A stretch of 39,102 nucleotides of DNA from the NCBI GenBank assembly GCA_023251135.1, contig JAHEZJ010000042.1:1-39102 (forward strand), in the 5' to 3' direction. Shown piece after piece: positions 30,824 to 38,912 of the stretch (position 1 is the stretch's first letter; each line of letters begins with the position of its first letter). A model generated the notes under the pieces. That model was not told where the DNA came from and ran no database searches. It saw only the letters and a list, made by a program, of their open reading frames with translations. Made by a program: the position numbers and the translations under genes. The stretch comes from Flavobacterium sp. Lineage in GTDB: Bacteria; Bacteroidota; Bacteroidia; Flavobacteriales; Flavobacteriaceae.

Positions 30824-32488
30824 ATGATTTACCCCAAAATAGCGCTTGCACAAAGCATTATCGAAATTTGTTCAGGCAAAGGAATCACGAATATTATAAT
30901 TTCTCCGGGATCAAGAAATGCGCCTTTGACCATAGGATTTGCCCAAAACCCTAATTTTAACTGTTACAGTATTGCCGACGAGCGTTGTGCTGCTTTTTTT
31001 GCATTGGGAATTGCTCAGCAAACCAAAATACCTACCGCAATTGTTTGCACTTCAGGATCAGCATTGTTAAACTACTATCCGGCTGTCGCTGAGGCGTTTT
31101 ACAGTCAGATTCCGTTAATTGTGATTTCGGCAGATCGTCCGCAAAGTAAGATTGATATTGGTGACGGACAAACGATTCGTCAGGAGAATGTATTTCAAAA
31201 CCATTCTGTTTATAACGCCAATTTAACCGAGGAAGCTTCTGCAGAAAATGATTTAAAGATCAATAAAGCCATAGAAACCGCTATACTTCAAAAAGGACCT
31301 GTTCATATTAATGCTCCTTTTGAAGAGCCTTTATACGAAACCGTTTCAGAACTTTCTGTAGCGCCAGTAATTACCAATTCAGAGGAAATTCTGGGAACAA
31401 CAATCATAGAAAACGAAGCAGAAGCTGTTGCTGTTTGGAATACTTCAAAAAGAAAATTAATTCTTATTGGAGGCATAAACGAAGTCAATTCTGTTGATAA
31501 AGAAATTCTGGAAAACTTCGCCAAAGATCCCTCAATTGTAGTACTTACGGAGACCACATCAAATTTGCATCATCCAAGTTTTATTAATAGTATCGATACT
31601 TTAATTACACCATTTGACGATGCTGATTTTAAAGAGCTTGAACCGGAAGTTTTAATCACTTTTGGAGGTATGATTGTTTCAAAGCGTATTAAGGCTTTTT
31701 TGCGAAAATACAAACCCGAACAGCACTGGCACATCGATACTTTACGTGCTTATGATACCTTTAATGCTTTAAGTAAACATTTTGTAATGGAACCGGATAC
31801 TTTTTTTAAAGAACTGCTTCCAAAAACAACATTTGCAGCAAGCGATTATTTTTCTAAAATTGATAAAATTTACGATTTAAGAAAAATCAAAAAAGAAGAG
31901 TATCTGCGTAAAATTGGATTTTCAGATTTTAAAGTATTTGAAAAAGTAATCGGATCACTTCCTAAAAACAGTCAGCTTCAAATTAGCAATAGTTCAGCCA
32001 TTCGATACGCACAGTTAATTGAGATCGATCCTTCAATCGAAGTTTATTGTAATCGCGGAACAAGTGGTATTGACGGCAGTACATCAACAGCAGTGGGCGC
32101 GGCAGTAGGAAACGATAAACAAACCGTTTTTATTACGGGCGATATTAGCTTTTTGTATGACAGCAATGCTTTGTGGAATGCTTACATTCCTAAAAACTTC
32201 AAAATTATTCTAATCAATAATGGAGGAGGAGGAATTTTCAGAATCTTACCAGGTCATGAAGAAAAACCGGTTTTTAATACCTATTTCGAAACATCACATC
32301 ATTTAACAGCCGAACATCTGGCTAAAATGTATAAGATGAATTATTTTGTGGCTACTGATGAAGATTCTTTAGCCGGGGGAATTGAATCGCTTTACACGAC
32401 GAATGATGCTCCTTGTATTTTGGAAATATTCACGCCAACTGCGGAGAACGATGTTATTTTAAAGCAATATTTTAAAGAGCTGGTTTAA
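30824..32488 (+). CDS. menD: SEPHCHC synthase (menaquinone biosynthesis, MenD)
   Basis: The 554-residue thiamine-diphosphate enzyme joins isochorismate and 2-oxoglutarate, releasing CO2, to give 2-succinyl-5-enolpyruvyl-6-hydroxy-3-cyclohexene-1-carboxylate. It has the substrate-side SPGSRNAPL, the catalytic Glu in ADERCAAFFALG (E53), and the ThDP/Mg motif GDISFLYDSNALWN with LINNGGGGIFRIL (about residues 440-475). Length matches the family. The other menaquinone genes menB and menA follow 3-4 kb downstream, separated by an M28 peptidase and cvfB. A terminator follows the stop. Confidence 0.97.
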   Translation: MIYPKIALAQSIIEICSGKGITNIIISPGSRNAPLTIGFAQNPNFNCYSIADERCAAFFALGIAQQTKIPTAIVCTSGSALLNYYPAVAEAFYSQIPLIVISADRPQSKIDIGDGQTIRQENVFQNHSVYNANLTEEASAENDLKINKAIETAILQKGPVHINAPFEEPLYETVSELSVAPVITNSEEILGTTIIENEAEAVAVWNTSKRKLILIGGINEVNSVDKEILENFAKDPSIVVLTETTSNLHHPSFINSIDTLITPFDDADFKELEPEVLITFGGMIVSKRIKAFLRKYKPEQHWHIDTLRAYDTFNALSKHFVMEPDTFFKELLPKTTFAASDYFSKIDKIYDLRKIKKEEYLRKIGFSDFKVFEKVIGSLPKNSQLQISNSSAIRYAQLIEIDPSIEVYCNRGTSGIDGSTSTAVGAAVGNDKQTVFITGDISFLYDSNALWNAYIPKNFKIILINNGGGGIFRILPGHEEKPVFNTYFETSHHLTAEHLAKMYKMNYFVATDEDSLAGGIESLYTTNDAPCILEIFTPTAENDVILKQYFKELV

Positions 32489-32505
32489 GCTCCAAAAGAA
32501 TAAAT

Positions 32506-32544
32506 AAAAAAGACGCAAAGATTATTTTTCTTTGCGTCTTTTTT
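32506..32544. terminator. Bidirectional terminator after menD
   Basis: A perfect 15-bp stem, AAAAAAGACGCAAAG (32506-32520) with its complement at 32530-32544, carries A and T runs. It ends menD on the plus strand and the peptidase gene on the minus strand. Confidence 0.92.
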
Positions 32545-32565
32545 ATTTTTATGACAAATTCGAAA

Positions 32566-33915
32566 CTAACGAATTGGAACGGGGAATACCGGTAAACTGG
32601 CATGTCCTAAAGCATCGACGCTTTGCACGGCAAAAAAGTAATTGTCTTTAGAATATGGGATTTCGGTTTTGGTATCTTTTACAAAAAAAGTTTTTTCCCA
32701 GTGTGGAGAAGAAGTTTCTCTCATTAAAATCTGGTAGCCATAAGGTGTTTTTCCTTCGGGTACGCTCCAGGCTAAAGTAGAAGAATTAGAAAGCTCTTTT
32801 ACTTCGATCCCTACATTTAAAGGCGCTTTTGGAGACCATGCTAGATTGGCCAGCGTCGCTAAGTTGGAACAGGTGTTTTTTCGCAGATATTCAAAATCCA
32901 TAAATTCAGCAAGATCGCCATATTGAATACCATTTTCAGTTCTTAAATCCTGATGCTGATGATTGAAATTTTCATTCATTTCGCAAAAACGAACAGCGGT
33001 AAAGCCATTTTGACTAAACGGAGTGTGATCACCGCCACGCAGGAAACGGTCATTTCGATACACCAATTTCACTTTTAACTGGTCTACATATTGTTCGGTA
33101 ACCGTTTTTATATAACGTGCCAATAAACGAGACGGACTGTCGTTGTCACGGTTTGTTGCTTTACGCATTTTAGCTTCCTCTTCGGTTTCTAGAAACGGAA
33201 TGGTTTCGCTAAAAATTCTGATTTGAGTATTATCTCTTAAATTAGTACCGCTGGAAAGACTGTTCCCGATCATGTCATTGTTTAACATGGCAACAATATT
33301 CCAATTGGCTGCTTTGGCTAGCTCTGCCAAATGACGGGCGCCGTACAAACCTTGCTCTTCACCGGTTACGGCAACGAAAATTATAGTAGCAGGAAATGCT
33401 CTTTTACTCATTACTTTTGCCAATTCGATAACGGCTGCAACACCGGAACCATCATCGTTGGCACCCGGAGCATCAGATTTTACATTCATAACGTCTGAAA
33501 CTCTCGAATCCAGATGCCCGCTTATGATAAACACGCGATTATCGTTCGGATCGGTACCTTTTAGGGTTGCCATGACATTTCCAAGCTGGCTGTCTTTGGC
33601 AATTCGCTTTCCATCGGCTTTTACGTCAAAATAATCGATTTTAGAAGTTAGTCTTCCGTCAGATTCCAGAGCAAACTTGTCAAACTCGGCTTTTACCCAT
33701 TGCTGGGCGGCACCAATGCCTCTGGTTTTGCTTTTGGTATCACTAAGTGTATGTCGGGTGCCAAAAGAAACTAATTTATGAATGGTAGCTTCCAGGTTTT
33801 CGGCTTTGATCTCGCTGATCATTTTCTTTATTTCGGGATCTTCGGCAACTTGTGAAGTAGAAATGTGGGTAAAGAACAAAAAGGCAAAAATGGAATAGAA
33901 AATGGTCTTTTTCAT
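32566..33915 (-). CDS. Secreted M28 zinc aminopeptidase-like protein
   Basis: The 449-residue protein has a signal peptide (MKKTIFYSIFAFLFFTHIST) and an M28 di-zinc catalytic domain. Metal and catalytic residues are visible in ISGHLDSR (H134, D136), PGANDDGSG (D154), and TGEEQGLYG (E186, E187). A later ENFNHQHQDL (about residue 335) gives a further His ligand. The C-terminal 85 residues resemble a fibronectin-III domain (IEVKELSNSSTLAWSVPEG), typical of exported M28 enzymes. It is divergent from cvfB, and the TAAATTTG box at 33941-33948 (minus strand) is its likely promoter. Confidence 0.92.
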   Translation of the reverse strand: MKKTIFYSIFAFLFFTHISTSQVAEDPEIKKMISEIKAENLEATIHKLVSFGTRHTLSDTKSKTRGIGAAQQWVKAEFDKFALESDGRLTSKIDYFDVKADGKRIAKDSQLGNVMATLKGTDPNDNRVFIISGHLDSRVSDVMNVKSDAPGANDDGSGVAAVIELAKVMSKRAFPATIIFVAVTGEEQGLYGARHLAELAKAANWNIVAMLNNDMIGNSLSSGTNLRDNTQIRIFSETIPFLETEEEAKMRKATNRDNDSPSRLLARYIKTVTEQYVDQLKVKLVYRNDRFLRGGDHTPFSQNGFTAVRFCEMNENFNHQHQDLRTENGIQYGDLAEFMDFEYLRKNTCSNLATLANLAWSPKAPLNVGIEVKELSNSSTLAWSVPEGKTPYGYQILMRETSSPHWEKTFFVKDTKTEIPYSKDNYFFAVQSVDALGHASLPVFPVPIR

Positions 33916-33940
33916 TGATTTGAGATTAATTATAGGTTCT

Positions 33941-33948
33941 CAAATTTA
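33941..33948 (-). promoter_or_regulatory. -7 box for the M28 peptidase gene
   Basis: The minus strand reads TAAATTTG, an exact -7 match 26 bases before the ATG at 33915. No TTTG is seen at -33. Confidence 0.5.
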
Positions 33949-34030
33949 AAGAAAAGGAATAAACTACAGCGCGATCCGGAGGGCTTTTTTTAATTAGAAA
34001 CATTTTTAGGATTACCATTTTCAAACTTCG

Positions 34031-34038
34031 TACATTTG
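34031..34038 (+). promoter_or_regulatory. -7 box for cvfB
   Basis: TACATTTG matches TANNTTTG and lies 44 bases before the ATG at 34082, divergent from the peptidase promoter. Confidence 0.5.
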
Positions 34039-34081
34039 CAGCTGGAAACTTAGCTGCTTAACAGCTTAGAATTTTAAGAAT

Positions 34082-34936
34082 ATGATTGAAATAGGAAAAT
34101 ACAACACCCTTACTATACTGCGTGATACCAAAGTTGGTTTATTTTTAGGTAACCCTGAGAAAGACCCTGAAGGAATTCATGATATTTTATTACCAAACAA
34201 ATACGTTCCGAACGAATTCGAAATCGGGGAAGAATTGATTGTTTTTGTTTATTTAGACCACGAACAACGTCCGGTGGCGACCACTTTGGAACCTTATATT
34301 TTATTAAATGAATTTGCTTTATTAAGAGTGAATTACATCAATAATGTAGGGGCATTTATGGATTGGGGAATGGAAAAAGACATACTTGTTCCGTTTAAAG
34401 AGCAAGCCCGTCCAATGGAAAAAGGAAAACGTTACTTGGTGTATTTGTACATGGACGAAAAAACAAATCGTCTGGTAGCTTCAAGTAAAACCAATCAGTT
34501 TTTGAGCAACGAGCAGCTGACCGTTGAAAAAGGGGAGGAAGTAGAATTGATTGTTTCTCATATTACCGAGATTGGGATTAATGTGATCATCAATGAAAAG
34601 CACAAAGGATTACTGTACAAAGACGAAGTGTATGATGACGCGATCAGAACCGGAGATAGAATGCGCGGTTATATTAAAAACATACGTCCTGACAACAAAA
34701 TCGACGTAGCGCTTCAAGTACAAGGCTATCAAAGTATTGAGCCGAATGCTGAAAAGATTTTGGACGAATTAAGAGCCAATCGTGGTTTTTTACGTTTAAA
34801 TGACAACTCGCATCCCGAAGATATCAAAACGGTACTCAAAATGAGTAAAAAAACGTTTAAAAAGGCGATTGGATCTTTGTATAAAGAAAAACTGATCGAA
34901 ATTAAGGAAGACGGGATTTACCTGGTAAAGGAATAA
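34082..34936 (+). CDS. cvfB: S1-domain RNA-binding protein CvfB
   Basis: The 284-residue cytoplasmic protein is the CvfB/YitL type: three S1-like OB folds and a C-terminal winged helix. The first OB segment starts IGKYNTLTILRDTKVGLFLG, the second is LLRVNYINNVGAFMDWGMEKDILVPF (about 80-105), and the third is VSHITEIGINVIINEKHKGLLYKDEVYDD (about 158-190). The winged helix is residues 225-280 (ILDELRANRGFLRLNDNSHP, TVLKMSKKTFKKAIGSLY). The protein binds RNA and affects virulence or stress genes in other species; the target here is unknown. A terminator and a long AT-rich gap follow. Confidence 0.93.
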   Translation: MIEIGKYNTLTILRDTKVGLFLGNPEKDPEGIHDILLPNKYVPNEFEIGEELIVFVYLDHEQRPVATTLEPYILLNEFALLRVNYINNVGAFMDWGMEKDILVPFKEQARPMEKGKRYLVYLYMDEKTNRLVASSKTNQFLSNEQLTVEKGEEVELIVSHITEIGINVIINEKHKGLLYKDEVYDDAIRTGDRMRGYIKNIRPDNKIDVALQVQGYQSIEPNAEKILDELRANRGFLRLNDNSHPEDIKTVLKMSKKTFKKAIGSLYKEKLIEIKEDGIYLVKE

Positions 34937-34942
34937 GATAAA

Positions 34943-35019
34943 CAAAAATCAAATTCCAAATTCCAAATCTTGCATAGGACGTATACTCTTAGAATTTGGA
35001 ATTTGGAATTTGATTTTTG
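34943..35019. repeat. 26-bp iterated-word hairpin (AATTCCAAATTCC family)
   Basis: A 26-base arm at 34943-34968 (CAAAAATCAAATTCC...) pairs perfectly with 34994-35019 around a 25-base loop. Its core word is the same as the stem at 2207-2247, so these are two copies of one dispersed family. It follows cvfB by 6 bases. Confidence 0.85.
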
Positions 35020-35045
35020 GAGTTTAAAAATATATTGATATAACA

Positions 35046-35082
35046 GGAAAGGCTACTCATTACAAGTAGCCTTTCCCTTTTT
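35046..35082 (+). terminator. Intrinsic terminator after cvfB
   Basis: GGAAAGGCTACT (35046-35057) pairs perfectly with AGTAGCCTTTCC (35065-35076) around CATTACA, then CTTTTTA. It ends the cvfB transcript beyond the word repeat. Confidence 0.85.
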
Positions 35083-35169
35083 ATTCTAGTTTTAAAAAAA
35101 ATTGTAATTAAAAAAAAACAGAAATAAAATAAATTCGAATCCATTCAAAAAGTAACAGCTTTAAAAATT

Positions 35170-35298
35170 TTAGAAATTACTTTCTGAAACGGTATGTCTT
35201 TTAAACAATCTATGCATCCATATTAAAAACAAAAACTCAATTTCACGGCTAGACCATTTGGTTTGATAAAATAACTTGTAGAAAGTTTTAGTTAGCAT
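35170..35298 (-). CDS. Possible 42-residue basic small protein
   Basis: ATG at 35298 follows a GAAAAGAGGAAAAA leader, the best purine-rich ribosome-binding-like stretch in the gap. The frame reads MLTKTFYKLFYQTKWSSREI and then a hydrophobic helix (EFLFLIWMHRLF), ending HTVSESNF and TAA at 35170-35172. No family was recognised. In AT-rich DNA a frame of this length can occur by chance. Confidence 0.25.
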   Translation of the reverse strand: MLTKTFYKLFYQTKWSSREIEFLFLIWMHRLFKRHTVSESNF

Positions 35299-35367
35299 TT
35301 TTTCCTCTTTTCGTAATCAATTCGATACTAATTACTAAACAATTCCAGCTTTTAACCTTAGGTGTTA

Positions 35368-35487
35368 CTATCTCCTTTTTAAAGTTTCAACAAACGAATA
35401 AATCATTTGCTCATTCTTCAGTGGTTTGTGAATAAAAACCGTAAAAAAATGAGCGACAAATTTTTTAAATTTTCTCAAAAAAATCAT
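35368..35487 (-). CDS. Possible 39-residue basic small protein
   Basis: ATG at 35487 opens MIFLRKFKKFVAHFFTVFIH, then a charged tail (KPLKNEQMIYSFVETLKRR), ending in TAG at 35368-35370. It lies 69 bases upstream of the 42-codon frame on the same strand. There is no recognised family and no promoter match. Confidence 0.2.
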   Translation of the reverse strand: MIFLRKFKKFVAHFFTVFIHKPLKNEQMIYSFVETLKRR

Positions 35488-35743
35488 TTTTTAGGTTAAT
35501 AAATCAGTGAAAGAAAATCAATCTTCTACCAATGAAATGAAATGTATCTCATTGATTTCTAGGGTGTAAAATTAAATATTATTTTTTAAAACTACTGTTA
35601 AAAAATATTATTTTTTGTAAGAGTATACCAATTGTTAACATTGCATATGATTTTAGTCAACACTAAAAGCAAATAGGGATAGGTAAAAATATAAAAATGC
35701 TTTATTTTTACACTATCAATTATTTAAAACTAAACAAACAGAA

Positions 35744-36577
35744 ATGGATTGGATTACTGCCAGAGAATTTGAAGATATCACTTATAAAAAATGTAATGGA
35801 GTTGCGAGAATTGCTTTTAACAGACCAAATGTTAGAAATGCCTTCCGTCCAAAAACAACTTCAGAATTGTACCAGGCTTTTTACGATGCACAGGAAGACA
35901 CTTCGATAGGAGTGGTGTTGCTTTCTGCTGAAGGTCCGTCAACCAAAGACGGTGTTTATTCTTTTTGCAGCGGGGGCGACCAAAACGCACGCGGACACCA
36001 AGGTTATGTAGGTGAAGACGGTCAGCATCGCTTAAACATTCTTGAAGTACAACGATTGATTCGTTTTATGCCTAAGGTAGTTATTGCAGTTGTACCGGGT
36101 TGGGCCGTTGGTGGCGGACACAGTTTACACGTAGTTTGCGATATGACTTTGGCCAGTAAAGAACACGCTATATTCAAACAAACAGATGCCGATGTAACCA
36201 GTTTTGACGGTGGTTACGGATCTGCTTATTTGGCTAAAATGGTGGGACAGAAAAAAGCACGTGAAATTTTCTTTTTAGGACGTAATTACTCTGCTCAGGA
36301 AGCTATGGATATGGGAATGGTGAATGCTGTAATTCCACATGACGAACTTGAAGCTACTGCTTATGAATGGGCACAGGAAATTCTGCAAAAATCTCCAACT
36401 TCTATCAAAATGCTAAAATTCGCCATGAACTTAACAGACGACGGTATGGTTGGCCAGCAGGTATTTGCCGGAGAAGCCACTCGTTTGGCTTATATGACCG
36501 AAGAAGCAAAAGAAGGACGAAATGCCTTTTTGGAAAAAAGAAAACCAAACTTCGGAGAGAATAAATGGCTTCCATAG
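35744..36577 (+). CDS. menB: 1,4-dihydroxy-2-naphthoyl-CoA synthase (MenB)
   Basis: The 277-residue crotonase-fold enzyme closes the ring of O-succinylbenzoyl-CoA in menaquinone synthesis. It shows VARIAFNRPNVRNAFRP, YSFCSGGDQNARG (about residues 72-84), the oxyanion-hole segment VPGWAVGGGHSLHVVCD (about 117-133), and the MenB-type TDADVTSFDGGYGS and terminal EKRKPNF. The ATG at 35744 gives MDWITAREFEDITY, matching the family start. menA follows 108 bases downstream across a word repeat, so the two probably form one transcript. Confidence 0.96.
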   Translation: MDWITAREFEDITYKKCNGVARIAFNRPNVRNAFRPKTTSELYQAFYDAQEDTSIGVVLLSAEGPSTKDGVYSFCSGGDQNARGHQGYVGEDGQHRLNILEVQRLIRFMPKVVIAVVPGWAVGGGHSLHVVCDMTLASKEHAIFKQTDADVTSFDGGYGSAYLAKMVGQKKAREIFFLGRNYSAQEAMDMGMVNAVIPHDELEATAYEWAQEILQKSPTSIKMLKFAMNLTDDGMVGQQVFAGEATRLAYMTEEAKEGRNAFLEKRKPNFGENKWLP

Positions 36578-36601
36578 GGAGGTTGAAAAAAATAGTTTCA
36601 A

Positions 36602-36659
36602 GTTTCAGGTTGCAGGTTTCAAGTTGCGAACATAAAACTTGAAACGTGAAACCTGAAAC
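36602..36659. repeat. GTTTCAGGTT iterated-word hairpin between menB and menA
   Basis: 24-base arms at 36602-36625 and 36636-36659 pair with two mismatches around a 10-base loop. The stem is made of repeated GTTTCAGGTT / GTTTCAAGTT words. No T tract follows, so it may be an intra-transcript hairpin. Confidence 0.8.
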
Positions 36660-36685
36660 AAAATAATCTAACAAAATAAAACAGA

Positions 36686-37648
36686 ATGAAACATTGGATC
36701 GAAGCCGCTCGTTTGCGTACATTACCTTTATCAGTTTCCGGAATCATAGTAGGAAGTATATATGCCTTATCCAACCCGACGGCCACCATTAACACACCAA
36801 CAGAAGTATTCAGTTGGAAAATTTTTGGCTTTGCACTTTTAACAACGCTTGGTCTACAGGTTTTGTCCAACTTTGCAAATGATTACGGTGATGGTGTAAA
36901 AGGTACTGACAATGCTGACAGAGTTGGTCCGCAACGTGCCATTCAGAGTGGTGTTATTACGCCACAGGCTATGAAAAAAGCCATTATAATTACTTCGTTT
37001 TTGACGTTGTTGTCTGCCATGATACTAATTTATTTTGCTTTTGGCGAAAGTAATTTTGGCTACTCTATCTTTTTCCTTTTGTTGGGAATTGCAGCAATAG
37101 TTTCAGCAATTCGTTATACAGTGGGCAATTCGGCTTATGGATACAGAGGATTTGGAGACGTATTCGTTTTTGTTTTCTTCGGATTGGTAAGCACCTTAGG
37201 AGTAAACTTTTTATACTCGAAAGAAGTAGATCCGCTTTTGATTTTACCAGCTATTTCAATTGGTTTATTAAGTGTTGGAGTACTGAACCTGAACAATATG
37301 CGCGATGAGGAATCAGACCGTAAATCGGGGAAAAACACCATTGTAGTTCAGATTGGTGGTGCAAAAGCTAAAATTTATCATTTCACTTTGATTATTACAG
37401 CCATGTTGTTGGTCGTTATTTTTGCTTTTTTGAGTGATTATAACTTCGATCAGTACTTATTCTTACTGGCTTTTATTCCGTTAACGAAACATTTAATTAC
37501 CGTTTATAAAAACCAAAATCCAAAGTTGTTGGATCCTGAATTGAAAAAACTGGCACTTAGTACCTTTTTACTTTCGATACTGCTAACGGTATGTATGATT
37601 TCATTGATCTCAGACATTATTGTGAACCTCTTTTTAGGAGGGAGATAA
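36686..37648 (+). CDS. menA: 1,4-dihydroxy-2-naphthoate prenyltransferase (MenA)
   Basis: The 320-residue UbiA-family inner-membrane enzyme adds the polyprenyl tail to dihydroxynaphthoate, giving demethylmenaquinone. The first Asp-rich site is NFANDYGDGVKGTDNADRVGP (D66, D69, D75), and the second is NLNNMRDEESDRKSGKNT (about residues 203-220). Eight to nine helices follow the usual length of about 300 residues. The position after menB and the VGPQRAIQSG loop typical of MenA separate it from the UbiA enzyme at 16359-17285. Confidence 0.95.
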   Translation: MKHWIEAARLRTLPLSVSGIIVGSIYALSNPTATINTPTEVFSWKIFGFALLTTLGLQVLSNFANDYGDGVKGTDNADRVGPQRAIQSGVITPQAMKKAIIITSFLTLLSAMILIYFAFGESNFGYSIFFLLLGIAAIVSAIRYTVGNSAYGYRGFGDVFVFVFFGLVSTLGVNFLYSKEVDPLLILPAISIGLLSVGVLNLNNMRDEESDRKSGKNTIVVQIGGAKAKIYHFTLIITAMLLVVIFAFLSDYNFDQYLFLLAFIPLTKHLITVYKNQNPKLLDPELKKLALSTFLLSILLTVCMISLISDIIVNLFLGGR

Positions 37649-37678
37649 AACAAAGTTCAATTTTAAAAATCAATTAAA

Positions 37679-38356
37679 ATGAAAATAACATTTTACGGAC
37701 ACGCGTCTTTAGGCATTGAAGTTGGTGGAAAAAATATTATTGTAGATCCTTTTATTACAGGAAATCCGCAGGCAGCCGGCGTGGATGTAACCACCCTGAA
37801 AGCCGATTATATTTTACTTACCCATGCACATGGCGACCATATTCTGGACGTTGAAGCGATTGCAGGACGTACTAAAGCGGTGATCGTTTCAAATGCTGAA
37901 ATAGCAGATTACTATGCTAAATTAGGCTTCAATTCGCACCCTATGAATCACGGTGGAAGCTGGCAGTTTGATTTTGGACGAGTAAAATATGTAAACGCTA
38001 TTCACTCCAGTAGTTTTCCTGATGGAAGTAACGGTGGAAACCCGGGAGGTTTTGTAATCGAAGGCGAGCATAAGAATATTTACATTGCCGGAGATACAGC
38101 ACTGACATGGGATATGAAATTAATTCCGATGCGAACCAAACTCGATTTGGCGATACTTCCAATTGGGAACAATTTTACGATGGATGTCGAGGATGCTATA
38201 ATCGCTTCCGATTTTGTAGAATGCGACAAAATCCTTGGTTATCACTTTGATACTTTTGGTTACATTAAAATTGATCATGAAGATGCTATTCGTAAATTTT
38301 TCAATAAAGGAAAAGACTTGATGCTTCTTGAAATTGGAGAATCAATTGAATTATAA
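37679..38356 (+). CDS. UPF0173 metal-dependent hydrolase (MBL fold)
   Basis: The 225-residue cytoplasmic metallo-beta-lactamase-fold protein has the zinc motif THAHGDH (H49, H51, D53, H54), plus H8 in FYGHAS and a downstream NHGGSW and GDTAL (D at about residue 140). It lacks the RNase Z and lactamase insertions and matches the UPF0173 family, whose substrate is unknown. It starts 30 bases after menA and is followed after 5 bases by the DUF2199 gene. Confidence 0.93.
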   Translation: MKITFYGHASLGIEVGGKNIIVDPFITGNPQAAGVDVTTLKADYILLTHAHGDHILDVEAIAGRTKAVIVSNAEIADYYAKLGFNSHPMNHGGSWQFDFGRVKYVNAIHSSSFPDGSNGGNPGGFVIEGEHKNIYIAGDTALTWDMKLIPMRTKLDLAILPIGNNFTMDVEDAIIASDFVECDKILGYHFDTFGYIKIDHEDAIRKFFNKGKDLMLLEIGESIEL

Positions 38357-38361
38357 TTACA

Positions 38362-38871
38362 ATGACCGATATTAAATATATTTGCGACTGCTGCGGTCAG
38401 GAGCATGAAAGCTGGCCCGCAATTGCTTACAGTTCGCCTTCCGCTTACAACAAGCTTTCAGAACAGGAAAAAGAAGAAATTGCAGTTATTGATCAGGATT
38501 TTTGCGTTATTAAATATGAAGATGATATCAATCGTTTTATAAGAGTGGTTTTGGTTCAGCAGGTTAACGATCATTGTGAAGATCTGGAGTATGGTTTTTG
38601 GGTTTCTTTAAGCGAAAACAGCTTTGAAGATTATCTGGAAAACGGCGAAGATGAAAATCATGAAGCACAATATTTTGGATGGCTTTCTAATTACATTCCG
38701 CAGTATGAATTTTCAAATAGTATTCCAACAACCGTAGTTACCAAACCGGGCAATGAGAGACCTGAAATTTTTCCGCACAAAGATTTTGACCATCCTTTTG
38801 TGAAAGATTATTATAATGGAATCACCAAAGCCGAGGCTGAAAAAAGAATTCGGGAAATCTTAAAAAAATAA
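38362..38871 (+). CDS. DUF2199 domain protein
   Basis: The 169-residue cytoplasmic protein opens with a zinc-ribbon-like CxxC (YICDCCGQEH, C8 and C10-C11). The DUF2199 pattern follows (WPAIAYSSPSAYNKLSEQEK, DLEYGFWVSLSENSFEDY, FGWLSNYIP, and DHPFVKDYYNGI). The function of DUF2199 is not known. It lies 5 bases after the UPF0173 gene and probably belongs to that transcript. Confidence 0.9.
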   Translation: MTDIKYICDCCGQEHESWPAIAYSSPSAYNKLSEQEKEEIAVIDQDFCVIKYEDDINRFIRVVLVQQVNDHCEDLEYGFWVSLSENSFEDYLENGEDENHEAQYFGWLSNYIPQYEFSNSIPTTVVTKPGNERPEIFPHKDFDHPFVKDYYNGITKAEAEKRIREILKK

Positions 38872-38912
38872 GGCCCGAATTTTGTAAGTGATCTTTAAAT
38901 AAATTTTTTAAA

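Larger units (their letters stand above)
35077..35743. other. AT-rich 667-base gap before menB
   Basis: No long gene or repeat is seen. Two short minus-strand frames, 35170-35298 (42 codons) and 35368-35487 (39 codons), look more protein-like than chance would suggest but have no recognised family. A short CAATGA/TCATTG pair lies near 35535-35560. No TANNTTTG promoter for menB could be found, so the menB leader may be long. Confidence 0.6.

Noticed and set aside
35697-35909. 70-codon plus-strand frame overlapping the start of menB
   Set aside because: It is an out-of-frame reading of menB with no domain.
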